From Planctomycetota bacterium (GTDB taxonomy: Bacteria; Planctomycetota; Phycisphaerae; Phycisphaerales; SM1A02), in NCBI GenBank assembly GCA_009924765.1, contig RFQW01000088.1, forward strand, positions 1 through 6,907: DNA of 6,907 nucleotides. The letters are read 5' to 3'. The translations under genes were made by a program, and so were the position numbers. Every line of letters begins with the position of its first letter. Position 1 is the stretch's first letter. Shown here piece by piece: positions 1 to 6,907 of this stretch. Under the pieces are notes generated by a model. That model was not told where the DNA came from, did no database searches, and saw nothing but the letters and a program-made list of their open reading frames with translations.

Positions 1-1751
<1,751 letters not shown>

Positions 1752-1776
1752 TGGATTGGGATCCCTCTTGTGTGTC

Positions 1777-1794
1777 CGGGAACTCGCGTTCCCG
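1777..1794. repeat. Perfect 7-bp inverted repeat in the hppA leader
   Basis: CGGGAAC, a four-base TCGC centre, then GTTCCCG: a perfect dyad 26 bases upstream of the hppA start. It could be a stable hairpin at the very 5' end of the hppA transcript or a protein-binding operator near the start point. The inner GAAC-N4-GTTC has the layout of the Gram-positive SOS (LexA) box, but one site alone does not show that. Confidence 0.65.
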
Positions 1795-1806
1795 TGAAGG
1801 GGCGCA

Positions 1807-1835
1807 AGGGTAGCGGCCGAGGGGGGTTCTGGCAA
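1807..1835 (-). promoter_or_regulatory. Candidate sigma-70-like promoter for hppA
   Basis: On the minus strand, TTGCCA (1835-1830) matches the -35 consensus at 5 of 6 positions. It is followed after exactly 17 bases by TACCCT (1812-1807), which matches the -10 consensus at only 3 of 6. Transcription would start near 1800, about 50 bases before the hppA ATG. The spacing is ideal but the -10 element is weak, so this is tentative. Confidence 0.3.
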
Positions 1836-1871
1836 TGCATGGTCGTGTTCAGAGTGCGGTAGGGTTCGCAC

Positions 1872-2918
1872 ATGCTCGGCAACCGCCTTCGCAAGCGCCA
1901 CGACCAGCTCCGCAAGTGGGCGGCGCGTGCCGGCATCGAGGCTTTTCGCCTGTATGAACGCGATATTCCGGAATTTCCGCTCACCGTGGACTGGTACGCC
2001 GGCGAGGTGGTGGCCTGGCTGCACCCGCGCACGCGCGACGACACGCCGGAACTGGAGGAGGCCCACCGGGTGCGCTGCGTGCAGGAGATCCGGGAGGGGC
2101 TGGGCATCGACGAGGCCAGGCTGTTCCTGAAGACGCGTCGCAGGCAGCGCCGTCGCCGCGACGGTGGCGAGGCCGAAGGCGACGAGGCGGGGCAGTACGA
2201 ACGCGTGGGGCAGTCGAACGCCATGCGCGTGGTGTCCGAGCAGGGGCTGAAGTTCGAGGTGAACCTGAGCGACTACCTCGACACGGGTCTGTTCCTGGAT
2301 CACCGCATCACCCGCGACATGGTGCGTCAGCGCGCGCAGGGCAAGCGCGTGCTGAACCTGTTCGCCTACACCGGCAGCTTCACCTGCTACGCGCTGGCCG
2401 GCGGCGCCGCGGCCACCACCACCGTGGACCTGTCGAACACCTATCAGGCGTGGACCGAGCGCAACATGCGCCTGAACGGCTTCGAGCCCTCGCGCGAGCA
2501 CCGGTTGATCCAGGGCGACTGCGTGCAGTTTCTCGAGCGCGGCCCGCGCAAGAACGAGCGCTACGACATCGTGGTGTGCGATCCGCCCACCTTCAGCAAC
2601 AGCAAGCGCATGGCCGAGGACAGCTTCAGCGTGGATCGCGACTGGCCGCGGCTGATCGCCACCATGCAACCGTGGCTGGCCGACGAGGCGGTGGTGTGGT
2701 TCAGCACCAACTCGCGCGGACTGCAGTTCGACGCCGCGCAGCTGCCGGTGGGGTTCGCCGCGCGCGACATGACCGATCGCACGCGCAGCCCCGACTTCGC
2801 CGAGGGCCGCGGTCATCGCGCATGGATGGTGGCGCGGCAATCCACCTTCGATGCGTGGAAGGCGCGGCGCGGCGCGCGCGGATCGCAGTCCGATGCCGCC
2901 ACCAACGAGCAGGCCTGA
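1872..2918 (+). CDS. rlmK: RlmK-type 23S rRNA (guanine-N7) methyltransferase, stand-alone
   Basis: SAM-dependent methyltransferase of 348 aa that aligns from memory with the C-terminal half of E. coli RlmKL, which makes m7G2069 in 23S rRNA. The start NRLRKRHDQLRKWA matches the entry into that half. A PUA/RNA-binding-like part follows to about residue 110, then YLDTGLFLDHR near 135-147, the SAM-binding loop NLFAYTGSF at 162-170, and motif IV DPPTFSNSKRM at 237-247. A charged, Arg- and Glu/Gly-rich insertion near 107-122 sits where E. coli has a short QKGK turn. The N-terminal THUMP/RlmL half is absent: a TAG at 1860-1862 lies in frame just before the ATG, so this is not a cut-off fusion. AGGG lies 7 bases upstream. 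The gene converges with the lipoprotein gene. The exact target base is inferred from the family. Confidence 0.88.
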   Translation: MLGNRLRKRHDQLRKWAARAGIEAFRLYERDIPEFPLTVDWYAGEVVAWLHPRTRDDTPELEEAHRVRCVQEIREGLGIDEARLFLKTRRRQRRRRDGGEAEGDEAGQYERVGQSNAMRVVSEQGLKFEVNLSDYLDTGLFLDHRITRDMVRQRAQGKRVLNLFAYTGSFTCYALAGGAAATTTVDLSNTYQAWTERNMRLNGFEPSREHRLIQGDCVQFLERGPRKNERYDIVVCDPPTFSNSKRMAEDSFSVDRDWPRLIATMQPWLADEAVVWFSTNSRGLQFDAAQLPVGFAARDMTDRTRSPDFAEGRGHRAWMVARQSTFDAWKARRGARGSQSDAATNEQA

Positions 2919-2929
2919 GGCGCGCTCAG
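2915..2929. terminator. Short inverted repeat spanning both convergent stop codons
   Basis: CTGAG, GCGCG, CTCAG: the left arm contains the rlmK TGA (2916-2918) and the right arm contains the TGA of the opposite gene (read as TCA, 2926-2928). A 5-bp stem with a 5-base loop and no T-run is weak as an intrinsic terminator. Part of the symmetry follows simply from two facing TGA codons. It is listed because no other termination signal fits between these genes. Confidence 0.2.
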
Positions 2930-4179
2930 TCGCCCAGATGCAGCAGGAATTCCGGGTTGTCCGGCAGGCTGGCGAACGGCTTGTCGTCGGCCTTGCCGTC
3001 CTTCAGCTTGAAGCGCAGGATCTGCTTGCCTTCGCGGCTGCCCACGTACAGCCAGTTGCCCTTGATCACCAGCGCCGACGGCGCCTTCAGGCCGCCCTCG
3101 CCCTTCTTCACGAAGGTCTCCACCGCGCCGGTTGCCAGCGTCACCTTGAAGATGCTGTCGCAGCCGTTGTCGCCGATGTACATGCTCATGCCGTCGGTCG
3201 CGAAGGCGACCTGGATCGGGTGCACCAGTCCGTTCTGTGCATCCGCCACGATCTTCGTGCGTCGACCGGTGGTGGTGTCGTACACGCTCACGCGCGAGCC
3301 GGTGCGGTCGCATACATACAGCTGGCCGTCGGGGCCGAACGCGATGCCGCGCACCTCGGCCACGCCTTCGGGACTGCTCGTGGCGTTTGGAACCACCACG
3401 CCGGGTGCAAGGTCGGCAAGATGCGTGAGTGCCGGCGGTGGTGACAGCGGTTCGCCGGCGTTCGGCTGACCCAGGCCCACGTATCGCGTGACGGTGTTGG
3501 TGTCCTGGTTGCTCACGTACACCTGGCCCTCGGCGGAGATGGCCATCTGGTAGGCGTGCACCATCGCGGGGTTCTTCGGGCCAAGTTCCACGAAGTTGCC
3601 CACGAAGGGATACTGGCCGTTCGCGTCCTTGGCACCGAAGTGCAGGATGCGCGTGTCCTTCGAGTACGCGTTCATCACAAGGAAGCCGCCGCCAGGAAGT
3701 GGCGTGAGTCCGCGCAGATCGTGTGGCGCGAGTCCGGCGGGACCATCGGGAAGCGGCGCGTTCACCGGGCCCTTCAGTTCGCCTTCGCCAGTGAGGCCCC
3801 ACACGCCCTGCGGCTTGCCGTCCTCGCCGTGCATGGTGAGCAGCCACTGCACATCGGTGGGGTTGGCAGTGTGATCGTGCGTGCGCTTGTCGGCCTTCTT
3901 GCTCTTCTTGTCGTCGTCGCTGCTCGCGGGCGCGCTGGATGCGGCATCGGTTGCAGCCGCGGCTTCATCCTTCCTGTCCTTGTCGTGCTTGTGCTTGTCC
4001 TTCTTGTCGTCATCGGACGGCGCGGACTGGACGCTCGCCGGGACATCCGCCGCGACACGATCGTCGTGGTGGCGGTCCTTGCGCGACGGCTTGCCGTCAC
4101 CGCAGCCGATCAGGACCGCCAACAACAGCAGGCTGGATGCGGCGAGCGGTGAGCGCAGGGGGCGGATCGATGGGCGCAT
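2926..4179 (-). CDS. Lipoprotein with charged tether and NHL-like beta-propeller
   Basis: 417-aa predicted lipoprotein. Residues 1-25 form a signal with lipobox L-I-G-C, and Cys26 would be lipidated; Gly at +2 does not suggest retention in the inner membrane. Residues 30-105 are a hydrophilic Asp/Lys/His/Ala tether with two similar modules. From about 110 on the protein reads as a beta-propeller of NHL/SMP-30-like repeats. Examples are HAYQMAISAEGQVYVSN (208-224), RGIAFGPDGQLYVCD (277-291), IQVAFATDGMSMYIGD (322-337) and SALVIKGNWLYVGS (368-381). No catalytic residue set is evident, so it may bind a ligand or partner rather than act as an enzyme. ATG 4179 is chosen because GGAGA lies 8 bases upstream and the signal peptide starts there; the frame stays open further upstream only as a shadow of the opposite gene. 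The function is unknown. Confidence 0.88.
   Translation of the reverse strand: MRPSIRPLRSPLAASSLLLLAVLIGCGDGKPSRKDRHHDDRVAADVPASVQSAPSDDDKKDKHKHDKDRKDEAAAATDAASSAPASSDDDKKSKKADKRTHDHTANPTDVQWLLTMHGEDGKPQGVWGLTGEGELKGPVNAPLPDGPAGLAPHDLRGLTPLPGGGFLVMNAYSKDTRILHFGAKDANGQYPFVGNFVELGPKNPAMVHAYQMAISAEGQVYVSNQDTNTVTRYVGLGQPNAGEPLSPPPALTHLADLAPGVVVPNATSSPEGVAEVRGIAFGPDGQLYVCDRTGSRVSVYDTTTGRRTKIVADAQNGLVHPIQVAFATDGMSMYIGDNGCDSIFKVTLATGAVETFVKKGEGGLKAPSALVIKGNWLYVGSREGKQILRFKLKDGKADDKPFASLPDNPEFLLHLGD
3865..4092 (-). repeat. Low-complexity Asp/Lys/His tether with duplicated module
   Basis: This region codes for residues 30-105 of the lipoprotein. Two modules share the order Ser-Ala-Pro, Ser, Asp-Asp-Asp-Lys-Lys, then a Lys/Asp/His run: residues 52-72 and 81-103, separated by an Ala-rich stretch. 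It probably acts as a flexible spacer holding the propeller away from the membrane. The His and Asp residues could bind metal, but that is a guess. Confidence 0.7.
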
Positions 4180-4181
4180 GG

Positions 4182-4192
4182 GGAGAGTCTCC
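4182..4192 (-). promoter_or_regulatory. Shine-Dalgarno of the lipoprotein gene inside a small hairpin
   Basis: On the minus strand GGAG-ACT-CTCC can fold into a 4-bp stem, and its left arm is the ribosome-binding site lying 8 bases before the ATG at 4179. Folding would hide the site. The stem is short and may melt easily. Confidence 0.4.
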
Positions 4193-4232
4193 GGCGGTTG
4201 AGGCGATGCGGCGAACAAGGCGCGAAGATACT

Positions 4233-4246
4233 CTCTCGCCGAGAGG
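4233..4246 (+). promoter_or_regulatory. Shine-Dalgarno of the membrane-protein gene inside a small hairpin
   Basis: CTCTC-GCC-GAGAG forms a perfect 5-bp stem with a 3-base loop. The right arm plus the next G (GAGAGG, 4241-4246) is the ribosome-binding site, 6 bases before the ATG at 4253. The operon's first ribosome site could therefore be masked in the mRNA. Confidence 0.5.
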
Positions 4247-4252
4247 AATCCC

Positions 4253-5044
4253 ATGAAGCACGCACGCAGAAACCTGTTCGTCGCCGCAACGATCGCCGCA
4301 GCCTTCGCCGCCACGGCGCTTGCGGACAAGGAAGCGTCGCTGATGCAGACGCTGACACACGGGCCGCGCAGCAACCAGGGTTCGCACGAGCAGCTTGGCA
4401 GCAGCTTCGAGCAGCTGTTCCACTTCTGGTTCATCCTGCGACTGGTCATCGGTCTGGTGCTCAGCGTGGGCTTGTCGATCGTCATCGCCATGCACCCGCG
4501 TCGCAGCACGCGACTGGATCCGCTGAGCGACCTCGAGGAGCGCAAGACGCTGGTGCTGCTGGGCATGGTCGGTGCCGTGGTCGCCGAACTGGTGAGCGTG
4601 GACAGCACCATGGCGCTGGTGGTGTTCGGCATCGGCGGCCTGATCCGCTTCCGCACCGTGCTGCGCAACCCCAAGGTCACCGGCAAGGCCATCCTGGTGG
4701 TGCTGCTTGGTCTGGCCTGCGGTCTTGGCCAGTTCGCCACGGCCATCTTCGTCACCGCGTTCGCGTGGGGCCTGATCATGTGGCTCGAGAGCCACATGAG
4801 CGCGTTCGTGAAGGTGCGCGTGGGCGACAAGATCGATCTGGGCGAGGCCTACTCGGCGGTGCTCGACTACATGCACGCCAAGCACTGCCGCGTGAAGAGC
4901 AGCATGATGGTCGACGCGAAGCACCAGATCGCGGCCATGATCCACTTCCCCTCGCACATCGATCCGAAGGCGATGGCGGCCGAGCTGAAGGCCGCCTTGC
5001 CACGCGCCGGCGATGGCTGCGACGTCGAGGTCGAGGTCGAGTGA
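4253..5044 (+). CDS. DUF4956/MgtC-like integral membrane protein leading an ABC operon
   Basis: 263-aa membrane protein of unassigned function. Residues 1-24 form a Sec signal (KHARR start, A-L-A end). A short polar stretch follows, then hydrophobic helices at about 58-80, 99-127 (possibly two) and 144-178. The motif GIGGLIRFRTVLRNPK (126-141) followed by a Gly-rich helix ending in GLGQ resembles DUF4956 and more loosely MgtC/SapB proteins; this is motif recognition, not a search result. From about 185 to the end is a soluble alpha/beta-like domain ending in V-E repeats. The start is supported by GAGAGG 6 bases upstream. Its TGA overlaps the GTG of the ABC ATPase gene (GTGA), which implies coupled translation. 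It might be an accessory or sensor protein of the transporter, but nothing here proves it. Confidence 0.85.
   Translation: MKHARRNLFVAATIAAAFAATALADKEASLMQTLTHGPRSNQGSHEQLGSSFEQLFHFWFILRLVIGLVLSVGLSIVIAMHPRRSTRLDPLSDLEERKTLVLLGMVGAVVAELVSVDSTMALVVFGIGGLIRFRTVLRNPKVTGKAILVVLLGLACGLGQFATAIFVTAFAWGLIMWLESHMSAFVKVRVGDKIDLGEAYSAVLDYMHAKHCRVKSSMMVDAKHQIAAMIHFPSHIDPKAMAAELKAALPRAGDGCDVEVEVE
5024..5041 (+). repeat. Three tandem GTCGAG hexamers at a gene junction
   Basis: Three perfect copies code for Val-Glu-Val-Glu-Val-Glu at the end of the membrane protein. They also supply GAGG at 5027-5030 and 5033-5036, the only ribosome-site-like bases before the GTG start at 5041. The final G of the last copy is the first base of that GTG. 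Confidence 0.9.
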
Positions 5045-5835
5045 GCGTCGACGGACGCGCGCTGCGTGGCGGCCTGGGGGTGCGTGTGCGCGATGCGCGC
5101 GTGCAGTTCCAGGGCACCGACGCGCTGGCGAACGCGTCGGTGCACATCCAGTCGGGCGAGTTCCTGTCGATCGTGGGCGATTCGGGCGGCGGCAAGACCA
5201 CGCTGCTGCGCGCCATCGGCGGGCTGCTGGCGCTCACGAGCGGTTCGATCGACTTCACCGATGTCGCCGGCGCATCGGTTCAGGTGGGGCCGCGCGATGT
5301 CGGCTTCTGCTTCCAGGAGGGGCGGCTGCTGCCGTGGCGCACGGTTGCCGCGAATGTGGCCTTGCCGCTGGAACTGGAGGGCGTGGGCAAGGGCGAGCGT
5401 CTGGATGCGGCGCACGCCATGCTGGAGCGCATGCGACTGGTGGGCGTGGAGCGCAAGATGCCGAGCCAGCTTTCGGGTGGCATGCGCATGCGCGTGGCCA
5501 TGGCGCGCGCGCTGGTCACGCGACCGCGCCTGCTGCTGCTGGACGAACCCTTCGGCGCACTCGACGAGTTCACGCGCGTGGCGCTGGATGAGGAGCTGCT
5601 TTCGCTCGCGCGCGAGAGCGGCGCGACCTGCGTGCTGGTGACGCACTCCATCCAGGAGGCGGTGCTGCTGGCGGATCGTGTGCTGGTGCTGCGCGGGCGG
5701 CCCGGCGTGTCGCAGACGCCCATCGCGGTGTCGCTGCCCAGTCGCGACGAGGATGGCCGCATGAGCCTGGAGTTCGCCAGCCTGTGCGCCATCGTGCAGC
5801 GCGAGTTGCGCGCGGGATCGGAGCGTGCGGCATGA
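5041..5835 (+). CDS. ABC importer ATPase, nitrate/sulfonate/taurine/thiamine-precursor class
   Basis: Cytoplasmic ATP-hydrolysing subunit of 264 aa with a complete motif set: aromatic A-loop candidate F23, Walker A GDSGGGKTT (46-54), Q-loop Q92 in FQEGRLLPWRTV, signature LSGGM (144-148), Walker B LLLLDE (164-169), D-loop ALD (173-175) and switch H202. The QE-R-LLPW stretch is typical of SsuB/TauB/NrtD/ThiZ-like ATPases. The GTG start is chosen because it overlaps the previous stop as GTGA, has GAGG 4 and 10 bases upstream, and gives the usual length before Walker A; no in-frame ATG fits better. The frame runs on upstream, but there it is a shadow of the membrane-protein gene. Its stop overlaps the permease ATG. 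It should pair with the permease and the downstream binding lipoprotein. The substrate is unknown. Confidence 0.95.
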   Translation: MSVDGRALRGGLGVRVRDARVQFQGTDALANASVHIQSGEFLSIVGDSGGGKTTLLRAIGGLLALTSGSIDFTDVAGASVQVGPRDVGFCFQEGRLLPWRTVAANVALPLELEGVGKGERLDAAHAMLERMRLVGVERKMPSQLSGGMRMRVAMARALVTRPRLLLLDEPFGALDEFTRVALDEELLSLARESGATCVLVTHSIQEAVLLADRVLVLRGRPGVSQTPIAVSLPSRDEDGRMSLEFASLCAIVQRELRAGSERAA

Positions 5836-6614
5836 AGCGCAGCCTGCTTGTCGCCATGCCGCCGCTGCTGGTGCTGCTGATCGCGTTGCTGCTGTGGGAG
5901 GGCGTGGTGGCTGCATGGAAGTTGCCCGCCTATCTGCTTCCGTCGCCGTCGGCGGTGGCGCGAGCCTGCTGGGAGGAGCGCGCGCGGCTTGGCGCGGGCA
6001 CGCTGCAGACGCTGATGGCTTCCGTCGGAGGATTCGGCCTGGCCGCGCTCATCGGCGTGGTGGCGGGCAGTGCGCTCGGCAGCAGTCGCATGCTGCAGCG
6101 CGGCTTCTATCCGCTGGCGCTGCTGTTCCAGATGGTGCCGCTGGTGGCCATCGCGCCGCTGCTGGTGATCTGGCTTGGCTACGGCCTGCGAAGCACGCTG
6201 GCCGCGGCCGCCATCGTGGCGGTGTTTCCGGTGCTGGCCAGCACGCTCGACGGCATGCGCGGCACCGACGCGGGCCTGCGCGAGATCTTCGGCATCTACC
6301 GCGCGGGTCGCTGGGCGCGCTGGTGGAAACTGGAACTGCCGTCCGCCGTGCCCTCCATCGTGACCGGCTGCCGCGTGGCGGCCGGCCTTGCGGTGATCGG
6401 CGCGGTGGTGGGCGAGTTCGTGTCGGGCTACGCCGGCGATCAGGCGCCGCTGGGCATCGTGATCACGGCCAGCATGCGCGAGGCACGCACCGACCTGGTG
6501 TTCGCCGCCGTGGCGTTGAGCGCATGCGTCGGTTTCCTGCTGTTCGGTATCGTGAGCGGTCTCGGATGGCTGCTGCTTCGAAGGTGGCACGCCAGCGCCG
6601 TGCAGGAGAATTGA
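5832..6614 (+). CDS. ABC importer permease, SsuC/TauC/ThiX-like
   Basis: 260-aa inner-membrane permease that should form the solute channel as a dimer. The N-terminal helix is at about 5-29, followed by the family-typical LPSPSAV (36-42), then helices near 61-83, 95-115, 122-139, 182-200 and 222-249. The cytoplasmic EAA loop that contacts the ATPase is at about 151-175: it ends in the usual LELPSAVPSI, but the front reads EIF and the normally conserved Gly is R157. The ATG overlaps the ATPase stop as ATGA, with GGAG 8 bases upstream (5820-5823), so this start is well supported. The binding lipoprotein gene begins 2 bases after the stop. Substrate class can only be inferred from relatives; ThiX-like is plausible. 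Confidence 0.93.
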   Translation: MKRSLLVAMPPLLVLLIALLLWEGVVAAWKLPAYLLPSPSAVARACWEERARLGAGTLQTLMASVGGFGLAALIGVVAGSALGSSRMLQRGFYPLALLFQMVPLVAIAPLLVIWLGYGLRSTLAAAAIVAVFPVLASTLDGMRGTDAGLREIFGIYRAGRWARWWKLELPSAVPSIVTGCRVAAGLAVIGAVVGEFVSGYAGDQAPLGIVITASMREARTDLVFAAVALSACVGFLLFGIVSGLGWLLLRRWHASAVQEN

Positions 6615-6616
6615 TC

Positions 6617-6907
6617 ATGCGAATGCGTTCCATCATCGTCGGTCTGCTCGGTCTCGCATCCATCGCTGGATGCGGTGATGCCAAGCCCGCAGCACCCGCA
6701 CCCGGTGCACCGACGCGCATCCGCCTGCAGCTGAACTGGGTTCCCGAGCCGGAGTTCGGCGGCATCTATGTCGCGCAGTTCGACGGGCTTTATCGCGATG
6801 CGGGCCTCGAGGTGGAGATCATCAAGGATCCGGGTGGCGCCGCGGTGCCGCAGATGATCGATCAGGGGGTGTGCGACGCGGGCACCATCAGCGGCGACCA
6901 GATCCTG
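6617..6907 (+). CDS. NMT1/THI5-like solute-binding lipoprotein, cut by window end
   Basis: 97 codons of a periplasmic substrate-binding protein; the rest is off the right edge. The signal ends in lipobox I-A-G-C with Cys19, then an Ala/Pro-rich linker to about residue 33. The mature start LQLNWVPEPEFGGIYVAQ followed by an F-D-G-L-Y-x-x-A-G-L-x-V pattern is characteristic of the NMT1/THI5 (SsuA/ThiY-like) group. In that group the region just after LNW helps shape the ligand pocket. The predicted role is to deliver the solute to the permease encoded 2 bases upstream. ATG 6617 is chosen over the in-frame ATG at 6623 because AGGAGA (6604-6609) lies at a better distance. The ligand might be a thiamine pyrimidine precursor, a sulfonate or another small heterocycle; the decisive pocket residues are mostly off window. 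Confidence 0.9.
   Translation, partial: MRMRSIIVGLLGLASIAGCGDAKPAAPAPGAPTRIRLQLNWVPEPEFGGIYVAQFDGLYRDAGLEVEIIKDPGGAAVPQMIDQGVCDAGTISGDQIL

Larger units (their letters stand above)
1752..1871. promoter_or_regulatory. Divergent intergenic region between hppA and rlmK
   Basis: These 120 bases separate the two divergent starts. Toward hppA they hold the candidate promoter, the inverted repeat and an AGAGGG ribosome site 11 bases before the ATG. Toward rlmK I see AGGG at 1861-1864, 7 bases before its ATG, but no convincing -35/-10 pair. No open frame with coding character lies here. Confidence 0.6.
4180..4252. promoter_or_regulatory. Divergent spacer between lipoprotein gene and ABC operon
   Basis: Seventy-three bases carry the start regions of both genes. 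GATACT at 4227-4232 is a possible plus-strand -10 element (4 of 6), and TTGAGG at 4198-4203 matches -35 at 4 of 6, but their 23-base gap is too long for a normal pair. An inverted pair GAGAGT (4183-4188) and ACTCTC (4230-4235) brackets the spacer. There is no room for a TPP riboswitch. Confidence 0.45.
4253..6907 (+). other. Four-gene importer operon (membrane protein, ATPase, permease, binding lipoprotein)
   Basis: All four genes lie on the plus strand. Junctions are GTGA (5041-5044), ATGA (5832-5835) and a 2-base gap (6615-6616). No promoter or terminator fits inside, so a single transcript starting in the 4180-4252 spacer is the simplest reading. The operon may continue past the right edge. 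Confidence 0.85.

Noticed and set aside
1777..1794. Calling the dyad a LexA operator
   Set aside because: GAAC-N4-GTTC matches only the core layout of one lineage's SOS box, and a pyrophosphatase is not a usual SOS gene, so it is reported only as an inverted repeat.
3160..3310. Cys290 and Cys340 of the lipoprotein as a heme or metal site
   Set aside because: There is no CxxCH or paired cysteine motif; two isolated cysteines in separate blades are at most a disulfide.
2813..3847. Long minus-strand frame overlapping the lipoprotein gene
   Set aside because: It is Arg/His/Gly-rich with no recognisable motif and conflicts with the propeller frame, which has a signal peptide and repeats.
4180..4252. 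TPP or other riboswitch before the importer operon
   Set aside because: The leader is too short and lacks the conserved THI-box elements.
4180..4830. Upstream extension of the lipoprotein frame to 4830
   Set aside because: The extra part lies antisense to the membrane-protein gene and would bury the lipobox signal in the middle of the protein; the ATG at 4179 has a good ribosome site.
4198..5040. Upstream extension of the ABC ATPase frame to 4198
   Set aside because: It is a shadow frame within the membrane-protein gene, Arg/Gly/His-rich, and would add 281 residues before a normal ATPase N-terminus.
5280..6590. 436-codon minus-strand frame opposite the ABC genes
   Set aside because: Low-complexity Gln/His/Arg/Ser composition and no motif, while the plus strand carries complete ATPase and permease genes.

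Overview
The window is high-GC, tightly packed bacterial DNA with seven protein-coding genes and no RNA genes, mobile elements or CRISPR arrays that I can see. Two proteins carry lipoprotein signals (Cys at the cleavage site) and two more carry Sec-type signals, which fits a Gram-negative (diderm) cell. The sequence does not fix the phylum. A stand-alone RlmK and a divergent membrane pyrophosphatase suggest a lineage outside the well-studied Enterobacteria, but this is inference.

Layout: (1) 1-1751, minus strand: most of an ion-pumping membrane pyrophosphatase (hppA), whose 3' end lies off the left edge. (2) 1752-1871: divergent control region with a possible hppA promoter and a perfect 7-bp inverted repeat in its leader. 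(3) 1872-2918, plus: an RlmK-type rRNA methyltransferase. (4) 2926-4179, minus: a lipoprotein with a charged low-complexity tether and an NHL-type beta-propeller, convergent with rlmK; the stop codons are 7 bases apart. (5) 4180-4252: a 73-bp divergent spacer in which the Shine-Dalgarno sequences of both flanking genes lie in small inverted repeats. (6) 4253 to the right edge, plus: a four-gene set consisting of a DUF4956/MgtC-like membrane protein, an ABC ATPase, an ABC permease and an NMT1/THI5-like binding lipoprotein cut by the window end. The first three genes are joined by 4-base stop/start overlaps (GTGA and ATGA), and the fourth starts 2 bases after the third.

The ABC proteins look like one importer of the nitrate/sulfonate/taurine/thiamine-precursor class. 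The binding lipoprotein would capture the solute, the permease would carry it across the inner membrane, and the ATPase would drive uptake. The substrate cannot be named from sequence alone; a thiamine-pyrimidine or similar small heterocycle is one possibility. The most interesting point is the membrane protein of unassigned function that leads this operon and appears translationally coupled to the ATPase. The pyrophosphatase is also noteworthy because a normally well-conserved loop motif is altered.
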